Below, piece after piece: positions 27,180-38,562 of a DNA stretch of 64,000 nucleotides. A program made the translations under genes and the position numbers. The stretch lies in the NCBI RefSeq assembly GCF_032884065.1, contig NC_088866.1, positions 32,221,519 to 32,285,518 of the forward strand, read 5' to 3'. The DNA is from Artemia franciscana (taxonomy: Eukaryota > Arthropoda > Branchiopoda > Anostraca > Artemiidae). Within the stretch, counting starts at the first letter, position 1; each line of letters begins with the position of its first letter. Below the pieces are notes generated by a model. It worked only from the letters and a program-made list of their open reading frames with translations. It had not been told where the DNA came from and made no database searches.

Positions 27180-28445
27180 CGCGTTGTTATTATTAGTTGT
27201 TATTATTAGGAGAGGGATAATTTCCCAGGTAAAAATCAATGAAATCTATCGGATATCAACAATGAATCGGGATAGATTGATTGGTTTACTAATTACATTT
27301 ATTGAAAGTGAAGACTCGAGTAAATCACCAGTTTCACAATATTTGAGGACAAAAAATAATTCAAGTAATTTCAAAATGAGAACTAAAAAGGACAAAAGAG
27401 GGCAAAAACGTAAGCTCAAAATGAGAAAGCTGGACTATCAAATGAGAAAAACTGAAGAGAACAACCTGAGAAATGTAAGTGTACGGGTGAAAATGTACAA
27501 CCTAGACCATCAAAAGTGACTAGACCAATTAGAGCAGCCAAGGCAAATGACATTGAAAAAATGTCTGAAGCGGAGATAAATGAAAATAAAGAACCAACAA
27601 ATATTTAGTTAGAATTATTGCAAAAATAACAATTACAACGAGTCAAAAATAAAATTGAAGTACAAAAAAAATATGTGGTTATGAAAATCTGACAATGAGG
27701 ATCAGAAAGAATTAAAAATGTATATAAAGAACAAAAAAATATGTGGTTAGAAGATATACGACAGCGAAAACAAACAAACATGCAGTTAGAAGATAAACGG
27801 CAACGAGAAATGCAAGCAACATGTTAGAAATGAAAGTGAAAAACAAAGAATTGTAGGGTTATCAGAAACCTGAAAGCGAGTATCAAAAATGGCAATGAAG
27901 AGCAAAGAATTATGCTGTTAAAAAACAAGCGACAGTGAGAATCGGAACGACTAAAAAAAAAGTGAAAAAGAAAGAACTTTTATGTTAGAAGAACAGTGGC
28001 ATCGCAATCTTCGACACCAAAAAATAATGTGCAAAACCCAGTAACAACCTACAAAGGTGCCGTCAACAGTGCCAGTGTTAATTACAAGTCACTGGACCCT
28101 TTAACGTTGCATGTATTCACTTTGAAATCCTCCGTTTTCTCGCTTGAAAAGTAGGCAACAAAAGGGATTTATTTGGAGGTTGTTGTCTGCTTGGTCGAAT
28201 TTGATCGTCACATCCACTAATCCCAAATAAATTGGTTGGGCATACGACAACATATCACTTGCTATCTAAAGAATTTTACAAAGTATTAAAAAGCTTGAAC
28301 TCAGGTTTTTCTTTAGCTTTATTCAACGTAAGCGACGATCGAACCATCAATAGTAGTAATGTTTTCCGCTTCGAAGTAGCTGGACAAATTTATCACAAAA
28401 TCAATATAGCGGCATATCCATCACAGACACCTGACCGTGATTTTA
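27180..28445 (+). pseudogene. Divergent old Helitron Rep N-terminal remnant
   Basis: From about 27390 the forward strand encodes charged K/R/E/Q-rich repeats (MWLEDIRQRKQTNMQLEDKR and relatives), comparable in character to the repeats at the start of the Helitron Rep at 48029. At 28260-28440 the reading SKEFYKVLKSLNSGFSLALF, then FRFEVAGQIYHKI, lines up with residues 58-102 of the Rep at 48876 (SKRFLSKIRQYNSCF...TFKVKGQIYHKAG). It contains several stops and ends at 28445. Sequence divergence sets it apart from the young Helitrons to the right. The charged part alone would not be convincing; the second block carries the call. Confidence 0.55.
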
Positions 28446-28741
28446 TCTGACATTAACATAACAAAATTTGCTTTTTAGACCCCAATGAAGCTGTCAAAGG
28501 ACACCCGGAACATTCTTTAAAATATGGAATTTCTCTTAGTTTCTTGTAATCCATGGATTTCCTGGAAAAAAATTGCGGTACACAAACAACTATGCCAAAT
28601 TTTACATGAAAGTACAAAAAGTGGAGGATGATTTAAAGCAACTTGTTGCTTCACAGAAATAACAGGCTCCGATAGCAGACAAGTGACACTGAAAATCAAT
28701 ATACAAATGTCTGTCGCGTAGCCGTTGGTCTCCCGTATCTA

Positions 28742-28844
<103 letters not shown>

Positions 28845-28859
28845 CAAGAGAGGAACCCT

Positions 28860-29065
28860 TACCTAGTCGGTCCGGTCTTGCTAGGGCTAAACAGAAAACA
28901 GGTCGTCCCTGTTGGGGTGGGAGGATGTCGTACAGAATGATTTAAGGAAAATGAGATCTTCCTAGGAGGGTTCAAGGAGGGAGGCTTAGAATGAATTCGG
29001 ATGGAGGGGAGCTTGCGTAGGTTTGTTGGCATCGGGTGGCTTGGTGCTACAATGAGTTAATACTC
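28860..29065 (+). mobile_element. LINE 3' end, decayed copy 4
   Basis: CTAGGGCTAAACAGAAAACAGGTCGTCCCTGTTGGGGTGG and GAGGATGTCGTACAGAATGATTTAAGG (in pieces) match the tail at 62545-62610. The 5' side is cut by the (TA)n tract. Confidence 0.75.
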
Positions 29066-29549
29066 AGTATAAATTGAAAAAAATTCCCAAACTGTTTATC
29101 TTTTATTTACTGTCATTTCAAATTCTTGTCGTTTTCACACAATTTTAGTTTGTGTAAAGTTTCATGCCTGATGTCGACAGTGTTGGATTTGGTTTTAATT
29201 ACACAAACATGCGTAAATGAATCCTCTAAATGAGTCAGCGTTGGGTGTCAGGTATGTCACAAAGGTAAGTTTGTTTACAACAGCAGATAAAATGTCCAGA
29301 GCAAATTGTAACGACTAAATAGAAAGTTTTACACGTGAAAATGAATAAAAACAAAAAGAATTTTTTCTTTGCTCAAACTAAGTACTAGCACATAATTATG
29401 TTCCCGTGCATTTCTTGTACGTATGCCATATTCTGTCCCAAAAAAATTCGTTTGAATAAATGAGGGCCGACAGTTTTTTAGAGATGATAGAAACGCCGTA
29501 AATAATCTTTATAGATGGCATTATTCTAGGTATTTTTCAAAGTTCAAGT
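29066..29549. other. Upstream region of the PUSL1-like gene
   Basis: AT-rich sequence ahead of the ATG at 29550. No clear TATA box or initiator was singled out, and no repeat end was recognised. Confidence 0.35.
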
Positions 29550-29602
29550 ATGGTGGTTCAACGATATTTGCTGAGACTTTCTTATATTGGTACAAGATTC
29601 AG
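29550..29602 (+). CDS. PUSL1: tRNA pseudouridine synthase (PUSL1-like), first exon
   Basis: ATG followed by VVQRYLLRLSYIGTRF and the first two bases (AG) of a serine codon. The TruA family opens with a strand of this type, Y...YxGTxFxG. Joining AG to the first base of 31902-32027 gives F-S-G-I-Q, exactly the family pattern and in phase. The start is the only ATG before the conserved strand. The intron would begin GAACGA rather than GT: inserting a T after the G would make GTAACGA, so either the assembly lacks one base or the donor is non-canonical or mutated. No other GT in range keeps both the motif and the phase. Confidence 0.6.
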
Positions 29603-30039
29603 GAACGAGTTGAATTTACACCTATATTTTTCACCTTTTTAGGTGGAATTTTAGGTTCTATTTTAGCTGTATTACCCCCTCAGACGGAAACACCATAAGA
29701 TTCTGAAAACTAAGCTAGCCTAGGCTTTTTTAGAAGAAATTCTAATAGCCAATTGTTTTTTAGAAACACTTCACTTTACCTCTGACCCCCTTATGGTCGA
29801 ATTTAAACCCTAAGTTTTAAATTTTATTCATTTTCTTCAAATTAATTGAATGACAAACAAGAAATGTTGAGGATTATTTGCAGATTATAGGCTATAACTT
29901 GGTTGGTAAGTATTTATGCATTCACATAACTTGCCTAGAAAAAAGTGAATACATTATTTGATATCTTAATTATGCTCTCTTCAAATTCATTAAGTACTTC
30001 TAGGGCAACATCCATTTTGAACCCTTAATGGGTAAAATT

Positions 30040-30255
30040 CTAGTTTAGCTACATTTTGCTATATTAGAAAGTGCTTTGGAAAATGAAACAAAAGGGATTA
30101 GGTTATGAAAGAGAAACTTCTAGGGATGGTTCTACATACTAAAGTATATCCTAGGAAGGTATTTTGAAGTAGCCTAACTACCTCCACTCTTTCTCCCTCT
30201 GGAGGGTCCTGATCTTTGTGACTTTTAAAATATTTATGTTATAAAAGTGAAAAGT
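30040..30255 (+). repeat. Single arm of foldback element 2, in the PUSL1-like intron
   Basis: AAAATTCTAGTTTAGCTACATTTTGCTAT, CTAAAGTATATCCTAGGAAGGTATTTTGAAG and TCTCCCTCTGGAGGGTCCTGA (in pieces) match the left arm at 20998-21172, with an insertion near 30065. Confidence 0.75.
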
Positions 30256-30289
30256 GGTAAAACAATTTTGGAAACAATCCAAATCATTC

Positions 30290-31130
30290 ATATTTCATAG
30301 AAGATGCTCAGCTTGAGACAGTCACTAAGGAGAAGAACCTGGGGGTCATTGTTGATGAGTTGAAGTTTTACTGCTGCATACATGCTCAAGTTTTTAAAGC
30401 AAACCATGCCTCTGGGTTCATAAAGTGAAAATTTGCCACCAGGAAGTTATTTTTAATTATTAAACTATTTAAAGCTATGGTCCATCCTGATCTAGAATTG
30501 TGCATGATCCTAACTTCTCCTCACTATAAAATGGATATGAAGCTTGAGAGTGTTCAAAGAAGGGTGACAAAGCTTATCTCTGCATTGTAAGACAAATCCT
30601 AAAAGGAATCTCTCAATTCACACAAGCTACCTACTTTAATATACCACAGAAAAAGAGGAAACATAATAACAACTCATAGGTTGCAAGAAAATGACCTCTT
30701 AAGCAGGGGCCTAATTTGCTATAGGACAGGGAGGGCAACTGTCCCTCCCAGACCTTGGTTTAAAGTACTTTTATAGTACTGAATTGTACCTTTATTGTAT
30801 CAAATGGCTTCTTTTTTTGTTTTTAACTGTCATTCTCACTGGATTTTTGAAAATTGGCTCCAACTTTCTTCCTCCCCCCAGATTTTGATGAAGTTATACC
30901 ACTGTTCTTAAATCATGCTTTTTCCCTGTTCTTCTCAACCACCATAAGATAATGCACTAAGAAGCTGCAGGCCCCTGACTGCATCAAGCAAGAGTAGAAG
31001 CAATTATTCTCAGATTGTTCTATCCCACTGTGGAACAGCCTGTCTGAAGCCACTGTCCTGTCTCAGACCCTAGAAGCCTTCAAGAAAGGAGTCAATCAAG
31101 ACTGGGCCAACACTGAATAGAAGCTGAATT
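30290..31130 (+). mobile_element. CR1-like LINE remnant, reverse-transcriptase C-terminal part
   Basis: It encodes LETVTKEKNLGVIVDELKFY, then KLFKAMVHPDLELCMILTSP..KMD and LESVQRRVTKLIS. These match the family series EKDLGV..D..L.FS, LYK.LVRPHLEY and LE.VQRRATK. After an inserted piece, 31000-31110 reads FSDCSIPLWNSLSEATVLSQ and LEAFKKGVNQDW, corresponding to the NRVV..WN.LP......L..FK..LD end of CR1/jockey-type proteins. Stops and frameshifts are present. It lies in the intron between PUSL1-like exons 1 and 2. Confidence 0.75.
30704..30977. mobile_element. Small insertion inside the LINE remnant with 9-bp inverted ends
   Basis: The stretch begins CAGGGGCCT (30704-30712) and ends AGGCCCCTG (30969-30977), a perfect 9-bp inverted pair. 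It splits the CR1-like reading between the HRLQENDLL part and the FSDCSIPLWNSL part. No clear target duplication. It could be a small DNA transposon derivative. Confidence 0.45.
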
Positions 31131-31901
31131 GGGACATCATATCATAACCTAGAAACACTACCATTAAGATTATCTACAGAAGGTTCATTACCACCTTATC
31201 TTGCTGGATATTGGAGTTCAGGTAAGGTCTGACTAGATCAAAGTAATAAAGAATTCAGAGAATAGAGAACTCATCCTATTCCTAAAACCATAGGGGGGGG
31301 GGGGTGATTATTATATTTTGAAAGAGAATTAAAAAAGGAATTTAGTTTTATAACGTGCTCACTGTGACTGTATGTCACTTTTGAAATCTTGCATCTATTT
31401 AATAGTTTATTTTAGGGCTGAATTCAGTAAAAACAGAAAGAAATACACCCTTATATTTTTCATTCAATGTTCTCTATAAATATGGCCTAATAATTGCTGC
31501 TGTTATAAATCTGTCTCAGACCTTCCCCCACCCCATAGTAGGGCTGCATATAGCCCTTAACTATATACGAAAGTATGTCAATTTTTGTTGTTGTTACTTT
31601 TGTTCAAATTTATTTTAGTTGGTGTTGATGAGAAACAATCACAAACATTTTTTTTTTAGAATTAATATAGTTGAAAAGGCAGTGTTACCTTTTCAGATAT
31701 TCAATCTTGCCCAAAAACAAAACCTAGAAATAAGTGGGCTAGATATAATTTGAGGTGGATTACAATTGTTGAAAAGGAAGTGTTTTCCACCTGCCCCTCA
31801 ATTCCTCTTATATTTGGGTCTGGGAATAAATAAATAACACTTGCATTCCATATTGCAACAGACTTATGCTATAGGTATTAGCTTTTATCTTTCAATTACA
31901 G
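31131..31901. other. Intron sequence of the PUSL1-like gene
   Basis: AT-rich sequence with a G run at 31294 and the acceptor TATCTTTCAATTACAG. No other exon was seen. Confidence 0.4.
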
Positions 31902-32027
31902 TGGTATCCAATCTCAGAAAAAGAAGCAGTTTTATGCAGATGGAAGAATTGTAAAAACAGTTCAAGAAGAAATTGAAAATGGACTTTCTATTCACTTTGG
32001 GACCCCAAAGTTGTACACTTCTAGCAG
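31902..32027 (+). CDS. PUSL1: tRNA pseudouridine synthase (PUSL1-like), second exon
   Basis: It opens after acceptor TTTCAATTACAG with the last base of the split serine codon and reads GIQSQKKKQFYADGRIVKTV, then QEEIENGLSIHFGTPKLYTSS. This is the G.Q.Q...TVQ..LE.AL segment of TruA/PUSL1 enzymes, which isomerise uridine to pseudouridine in tRNA (PUSL1 acts in mitochondria in mammals). The exon ends AGCAG|GTATTG, leaving AG for the next exon, where it forms the arginine of SSRTDAGVHA. An unusual A-rich linker (QKKKQFYADG) is longer than in bacterial TruA but similar to PUSL1. Confidence 0.85.
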
Positions 32028-32722
32028 GTATTGATTCTTTTTTTTGTGTCAACTTCAACTCTTGTTTAAAGCCTACTCCCAAGGAACTGCCATGCTTTGA
32101 ATAAAAGGGGTAAATCTCAAACAATAAGACAGATCTGCCATTGGTTGGTTTTGAATCCAAAGACTGTAGCATACTTTGCAGTCACTTGAGCTATTATAAT
32201 ATTTTAAGTTCAAGACCCGCTTCCTCAAAGTCAATTAAAGTCCAACTGACAGATCCTAATTTCCAATTGAGTAAGTCAGAAGAATCTGATCTTTTTAAAA
32301 AATTTTTGGATGGCAGCCCTTCTTTTGGCTGTAAGCACCCACTGGTGTAGGTTTTAGGTAGTTATATTCAAGGTTTTTTTCCCGAGGGATGATGTCTAAA
32401 AGGTAACTCCAAAAACACTAGAGAAAGTAGATTTTTGGCACAAATTTGTTTAGTGGGGTGTCTTTAGACAAGTATTTGGCAGGACTCATCTACATCCCAG
32501 GGATATAGGTATGCTTCTTGAGCTCTCATTCTCCTGATGTGTTTCTCTTGTGAAAATAAAATGCCTAGTAACATATTTGGTAATTTTGTTTGGTATTCCT
32601 TTGCTAATTTGACAATTCCACATGGTACTGTCTGTAAATATGGATAGGGAGAATTGCCCTTCCCCTCCAATAGGGGTAAATTTAACATTGTACATTTCTA
32701 ATATATATCTTTGATATCTTAG
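32028..32722. other. Intron between PUSL1-like exons 2 and 3
   Basis: A GTATTG donor to TATCTTAG acceptor. No repeat end or coding signal was recognised. Confidence 0.5.
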
Positions 32723-32820
32723 GACTGATGCTGGTGTTCATGCTATAAATACTGCTCTACATGTAGACCTAGAGTGTCCATCTGTTGTTGGTGTGTATGA
32801 TCCTGATTACATAAACAGAG
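32723..32820 (+). CDS. PUSL1: tRNA pseudouridine synthase (PUSL1-like), third exon with the catalytic Asp
   Basis: It starts after acceptor TGATATCTTAG and reads TDAGVHAINTALHVDLECPS, then VVGVYDPDYINR, with one base left over before donor GTATGT. Joined to exon 2 it gives SSRTDAGVHA, in which the aspartate is the universally conserved nucleophile of pseudouridine synthases. N.ALHVDL is the following family strand. The remaining two thirds of the enzyme (FHAR and R.Y.Y motifs) is not seen anywhere downstream in the window. The exon is followed by a roughly 24-kb Helitron island, so the gene is either split by a very long intron or truncated. Confidence 0.9.
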
Positions 32821-33058
32821 GTATGTCCACATGACTTATTTTTGTAAGACAAATTGTTTAATACTCTACCAGCATTGAAGTATGATTCTCCCTTACAAAC
32901 AAATGACCTATCAGTTGGAAACCATAAAGAATAATCATAGATAGAAGAAAATACTATATGTCCAACTGTTTAGATTATGGTGCAGGTGGTTACATTTTTT
33001 GATCAAGTTGAATTAAATTCTTGAATTCAGGAAACAAAATTGCAATATGTAACGTTCC

Positions 33059-33107
<49 letters not shown>
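32821..33107. other. Sequence after PUSL1-like exon 3, then (TA)n
   Basis: Donor GTATGT followed by AT-rich sequence. A weak acceptor-like TTCTTGAATTCAG at 33030 precedes a short open reading (GNKIAICNVPM) that runs straight into the (TA)n tract at 33061-33107. It could be a broken exon, but the similarity is too short to call. Confidence 0.35.
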
Positions 33108-33109
<2 letters not shown>

Positions 33110-33148
33110 TGAAAAGAGAAATCACCAATGCTACAGCACAAACACACA

Positions 33149-33234
<86 letters not shown>

Positions 33235-33760
33235 AGACAGAAGGAGAAAAGGAAGACTGTTTTCCTAAATTAATGATTAATATAGACCAGCGCTTGAATG
33301 AGGCCTTAACCCTACTCATCCATACAATCACATAGGTCAAACAGCATAGCCACACACAATCAACCATAAAGAATAATCCATGGACAGACAGTCATGTCGT
33401 CAATAAGTATAAGTCGTCATTTACCAAACAATAGAAAAAATAATATAGACAAATAATTCAGAGGCAACACCCAACATAAGGGCTCATCAGGAGAATACAC
33501 TGGCCTATATAGGGTTTCGCCACTCTAAATTCTCTACCCAGCACAGTGTTGTGGCTACCACAGAATATCCATGGCATTCCCGGGTCAGGTATCACCCCCA
33601 AAATACATGCCTATGAAAAAAAAAAACAGCAAATGTAAAACAACCAAGTAAAACCAAAACAAGCTTATCCTGTTAATATATCCCTCCCTTTAGCAACAAT
33701 AGGTAAACTAAATATTATAAATTTTACCAAATCACAAATATTAACACATTGCAAAAAACC
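33108..33760 (-). repeat. Dispersed repeat X, left copy of an inverted pair, with (A)83
   Basis: From CATGAAAAGAGAAATCAC to TTAACACATTGCAAAAAA the sequence is the reverse complement of 38633-39204, with scattered mismatches. A homopolymer of 83 A (33150-33232) replaces a T run of about 10 in the other copy. Both copies are bordered by (TA)n. No coding capacity; the lysine/phenylalanine frames are artefacts. Confidence 0.9.
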
Positions 33761-33833
33761 TGAATGAACTAAACAATTATAGAATTCATCTTTACCATGT
33801 GGCTAATTTTTGAGAAAATCCAATTTTTGGCTA

Positions 33834-33837
<4 letters not shown>

Positions 33838-33903
<66 letters not shown>

Positions 33904-33904
33904 C

Positions 33905-33963
<59 letters not shown>
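33838..33963. repeat. (TA)n microsatellite
   Basis: Two TA blocks separated by ACGAATA near 33903, abutting the CTAG end of Helitron B. Confidence 0.95.
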
Positions 33964-33964
<1 letters not shown>

Positions 33965-35188
33965 TAGCTGTTGGGGTGGCGCTTCGCGCCACTCCAACAC
34001 CTAGTTGGTGGGGCGCTTCGCGCCCCCCCCAAGCCCCCCCGCGCGTGTAAGTCGTTACGCGCCATATTAGTTACGCGCCATTGTAGTTGTGTCCCTGTGT
34101 CCCACCTGTGAATAGAGATATATATAAATATATGTTTTTAACTACGTAAAACATGCGAATATACAACATTCTTCACTGTCCCATTGTCTGTGCATATAAA
34201 TAGATTGTCAGGTTTACTGACTCTTGAACATGCAACATATAATTGTCCATGGGAAAAACAATCCGTATTCAGATCTATACCTCATTATTCTAATGATGTG
34301 TCCCTTTGTCCTGGTCGTAATTTATATTCCCTGTGTCCCGGTCGTCATTTGTGTCCCGGTGTCCCAGTTTGTAATTTCTATTCGAACAATCCCTGTGTCC
34401 CGGTCGTCATTTATATATCCCGCCTGTGCCCCCGGCGTCCCCGTTGTAGTTGTGTCCCTGTGTCCCGGTCGTCATTTATATTCCCTGTGTCCCGGTCGTG
34501 ATTTGTGTCCGGGTGTCCCAGTCTGTAATTTCTCTTTGAGGTTCCCGGTCGTCACTTATATTCCCTCTGTCTCGGTCGTCATTTGTGTCCCGGTCTGTAA
34601 TTTCTCTTTGAGTGTTTTTTTCTTTTTAGTTTTTTTTTAGTTTTTTACCTTTTTTCTTTTTTCAGTTTTCTTTTTCTTCTTTATTTTTCAGCGTCACTAT
34701 GAAGTACATATCGACGAACCTTTGTTTTTTTAACTTAAATCTGGTAGGCATTGATGACCTTATCCAAGTCAAAATCCCATACCCAATCACCATCGCTATC
34801 ATTTTCAGTTTTGATATGTTTTGACTCTCGCTGTCCAGGTGGATTTTCATCTAACTGCGCGGTTTTGCGTTCTTTAGCCGCAAGCCTGTTTTCTTGCTGT
34901 TCTTGTGATTCCTCGGAACGCTTTCTTTTCTTACTTTCTCTATCAGCAGCAAGTTTTTTGGCATAAACTCTTTGAGCAGCTTCCTCGGCTGTTGCCATTG
35001 TAGGTTCTTCAGTCATTTTACAATTAAACATTTTTCCGTGAACAAATGTCTTAAATACCGTTAATGACGTCACCGTCGTAGCAAAAATGACGACAACTAA
35101 CTTGATGACGTCAGTCAACACAGAAACATGACGTCACCTGACAGACAGACAGACACACAGACAGACAACTTATTTTTATATATATAGA
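33964..35188 (-). mobile_element. Non-autonomous Helitron B, 1225 bp, minus strand
   Basis: CTAG and the GC-rich hairpins lie at 33964-34060. The minus-strand 5' end TCTATATATATAAAAA is at 35188, with A and T outside. It contains a fragment of the Rep 3' coding end (about 34140-34290), a 27-bp minisatellite block (34300-34610), and near its 5' end a 128-codon frame (34735-35121). Confidence 0.9.
34735..35121 (-). CDS. Small Helitron-borne ORF, K/R/E-rich with acidic DWVWDFDLD tail
   Basis: The likely start is the ATG giving MFNCKMTEEPTMATAEEA. It then reads AAQRVYAKKLAADRESKKRK, a charged helical segment also found at the start of the Helitron Rep protein. The C-terminal part (PPGQRESKHIKTENDSDGD then WVWDFDLDKVINAYQ) is absent from the large Rep frame. 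Relatives on the plus strand are at 39451-39804 and 53614-53988. The function is unknown. It may be an N-terminal piece of Rep left by deletion or a separate small protein of the element. Confidence 0.5.
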   Translation of the reverse strand: MLTDVIKLVVVIFATTVTSLTVFKTFVHGKMFNCKMTEEPTMATAEEAAQRVYAKKLAADRESKKRKRSEESQEQQENRLAAKERKTAQLDENPPGQRESKHIKTENDSDGDWVWDFDLDKVINAYQI

Positions 35189-35204
35189 TATATATATATA
35201 TATA

Positions 35205-37235
35205 CTAGCTGTTGGGGTGGCGCTTCGCGCCACCCCAACACCTAGTTGGTGGGGGCGCTTCGCGCCCCCCCCCAAGCCCCCCCGCGCGCGTAAGTCGTTA
35301 CGCGCCATAATAGTTACGCGCCATTGTAGTTGTGTCCCTATGTCCCACCTGTGAATATAGATATATATATATATATGGTTTTAACTACGTAAAACTTGCG
35401 AATATACAACATTCTTTGCTGTCCCATTGTCTTTGCATATAAATAGATTGTCAGGTTTACCGACTCTTGAACATGCAACATATAATTGTCCATGGGAAAA
35501 CAATCTGTATTCAGATCTATACCTCATGATTCTAATGATTGCCCTTGAGCTTTGTTGATGGTGATTGCTAATCGACCATTCCCTGTCCCGGTGTCCTGGT
35601 CGTCATTTACATCCCCCTGTTTCCCCCGGTGTCCCCGTTGTAGTTGTGTCCCTGTGTCCCGGTCGTCATTTATATTCCCTGTGTCCCGGGTCCCGGTCAT
35701 CATTTGTATCCCGGTGTCCCGGTCTGTATATACATTCGTTTTTTAGTTTTGTTTTTCTCCTTTATTTTTTTCCTTTTTTTTTCTTTTTTAGCTTATTTAG
35801 ATTTTTAGATTTTTTAGTTTTTTTTATTAGTTTTTAGTTTTTATTTCTTTTTAGTTTTTTTGTCCCGGTCGTCATTTATATCCCCCTGTTTCCCCCGGTG
35901 TCCCCGTTGTAGTTGTGTCCCTGTGTCCCGGTCGTTATTTATATTCCCTGTGTCCCGGTCGTCATTTGTATCCCGGTGTACCGGTCTGTATATACATTCG
36001 TTTTTTAGTTTTGTTTTTCTCCTTTATTTTTTTCCTTTTTTTTCTTTTTTAGTTTATTTAGATTTTTAGATTTTTTAGTTTTTTTATTAGTTTTTAGTTT
36101 TTTTTCTTTTTAGTTTTTTTGTAGTTTTTACCTTCTTTTTAGTTTTGTTAATTTTTTTTTTTACTTGTGTCCTGGTCGTCATTTATACTCCCTGTGTCCC
36201 GGTGCTTTGTTGATTGCTAATCGAACATTCCTTTTGTCCTGGTCGCTTTCTCTTTGAGTGTCGTCATTTATTTTTTTCTTTTTTAGTTCTTTTAGTTTTT
36301 ACCTTTTTTAGTTTTTTTTTAGTTTTTAGTTTTTTTAGTTTTTTACCTTTTTTTAGTTTTTTTAGTTTTTTTAGTTTTTTAGCTTTTTTATTTTTTTATT
36401 AGTTTTTAGTTTTTTTGTAGTTTTTGCCTTTTTTTAGTTTTTTTAGTTTTTTAGCTTTTTTATTAGTTTTTAGTTTTTTTTTGTAGTTTTTGCCTTTTTT
36501 TAGTTTTTTTAGTTTTTTAGCTTTTTTATTTTTTTTATTAGTTTTTAGTTTTTTTTGTAGTTTTTGCCTTTTTTTAGTTTTTTCAGTTTTGACGTCACCT
36601 GATCCAGTTTTTTCAGGTGACGTCACCTGATCCACGATCCACAGATCCACAGACAACTTATTTTTATATATATAGATAGTTTTTTTTTTTTTACTTATGT
36701 CCTGGTCGTCATTTATACTCCCTGTGTCCCGGTGCTTTGTTGATTGCTAATCGAACATTCCTTTTGTCCTGGTCGCTTTCTCTTTGAGTGTCGTCATTTA
36801 TTAGTTTTTTCCTTTTTTTTTAGTTTTTTATTGGTTTTTACCTTTATTTTAGCTTATTTTTCAGTTTTTTCCTTTTTTTTAGTTTTTTTTTATTTTTTAT
36901 TTTTTTTAGTTTTTTACCTTTTTTTGGTTTTTTTAGTTTTTTTAGTTTTTTAGCTTTTTTACTTTTTTTATTAGTTTTTAGTTTTTTTTTGTAGTTTTTG
37001 CCTTTTTTTAGTTTTTTCAGTTTTTTTTTTTAGTTTTTTTTGTAGTTTTTGCCTTTTTTTAGTTTTTTTAGTTTTTTAGCTTTTTTATTTTTTTTATTAG
37101 TTTTTAGTTTTTTTGTAGTTTTTGCCTTTTTTAGTTTTTTCAGTTTTGACGTCACCTGATCCAGTTTTTTCAGGTGACGTCACCTGACCCATCCATCCAT
37201 CCATCCACAGACAGACAACTTATTTTTATATATAT

Positions 37236-37238
<3 letters not shown>
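35205..37238 (-). mobile_element. Non-autonomous Helitron C, 2034 bp, near-identical to A
   Basis: Same ends (CTAG at 35205-35208; TC end at 37238), same length and same internal order as 12545-14578 at a constant offset of 22660. Only a few single-base and homopolymer differences were noticed. It lies 16 bases from Helitron B and 28 bases from Helitron D, in the same orientation. Confidence 0.92.
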
Positions 37239-37266
<28 letters not shown>

Positions 37267-38562
37267 CTAGCTGTTGGGGTGGCGCTTCGCGCCACCCCAA
37301 CACCTAGTTGGTGGGGGCGCTTCGCGCCCCCCCCAAGCCCCCCCGCGCGCGTAAGTCGTTACGCGCCATAATAGTTACGCGCCATTGTAGTTGTGTCCCT
37401 ATGTCCCACCTGTGAATATAGATATATATATATATATATATGGTTTTAACTACGTAAAACTTGCGAATATACAACATTCTTTGCTGTCCCATTGTCTTTG
37501 CATATAAATAGATTGTCAGGTTATCCCCCTGTTTCCCCCGGTGTCCCCGTTGTAGTTGTGTCCCTGTGTCCCGGTCGTTATTTATATTCCCTGTGTCCCG
37601 GTCGTCATTTGTATCCCGGTGTACCGGTCTGTATATACATTCGTTTTTTAGTTTTGTTTTTCTCCTTTATTTTTTTCCTTTTTTTTTCTTTTTTAGTTTA
37701 TTTAGATTTTTAGATTTTTTAGTTTTTTTATTAGTTTTTAGTTTTTTTTTCTTTTTAGTTTTTTTGTAGTTTTTACCTTCTTTTTAGTTTTGTTAATTTT
37801 TTTTTTTACTTGTGTCCTGGTCGTCATTTATACTCCCTGTGTCCCGGTGCTTTGTTGATTGCTAATCGAACATTCCTTTTGTCCTGGTCGCTTTCTCTTT
37901 GAGTGTCGTCATTTATTTTTTTCTTTTTTAGTTCTTTTAGTTTTTACCTTTTTTAGTTTTTTTTTAGTTTTTAGTTTTTTTAGTTTTTTACCTTTTTTTA
38001 GTTTTTTTAGTTTTTTAGCTTTTTTATTTTTTTTATTAGTTTTTAGTTTTTTTGTAGTTTTTGCCTTTTTTTTTAGTTTTTTGTCCTGGTCGCTTTCTCT
38101 TTGAGTGTCGTCATTTATTAGTTTTTTCCTTTTTTTTTTTAGTTTTTTATTGGTTTTTACCTTTATTTTAGCTTATTTTTCAGTTTTTTCCTTTTTTTTA
38201 GTTTTTTTTATTTTTTATTTTTTTTAGTTTTTTACCTTTTTTTAGTTTTTTTAGTTTTTTTAGTTTTTTAGCTTTTTTACTTTTTTTATTAGTTTTTAGT
38301 TTTTTTTGTAGTTTTTGCCTTTTTTTAGTTTTTTCAGTTTTTTTTTTAGTTTTTTATTGGTTTTTACCTTTATAGTTTTTTTAGTTTTTTAGCTTTTTTA
38401 TTTTTTTTATTAGTTTTTAGTTTTTTTTGTAGTTTTTGCCTTTTTTTAGTTTTTTCAGTTTTGACGTCACCTAATCCAGTTTTTTCAGGTGACGTCACCT
38501 GACACATCCATCCACACATCCATCCATCCATCCATCCACAGACAACTTATTTTTATATATAT

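Noticed and set aside
33031-33060. Possible fourth PUSL1-like exon (GNKIAICNVPM)
   Set aside because: Phase fits after 32820, but it is only about 11 residues before running into (TA)n, and it lacks the expected FHAR motif.
33131-33367. Frames of poly-phenylalanine or poly-lysine
   Set aside because: Translation of the 83-base A homopolymer.
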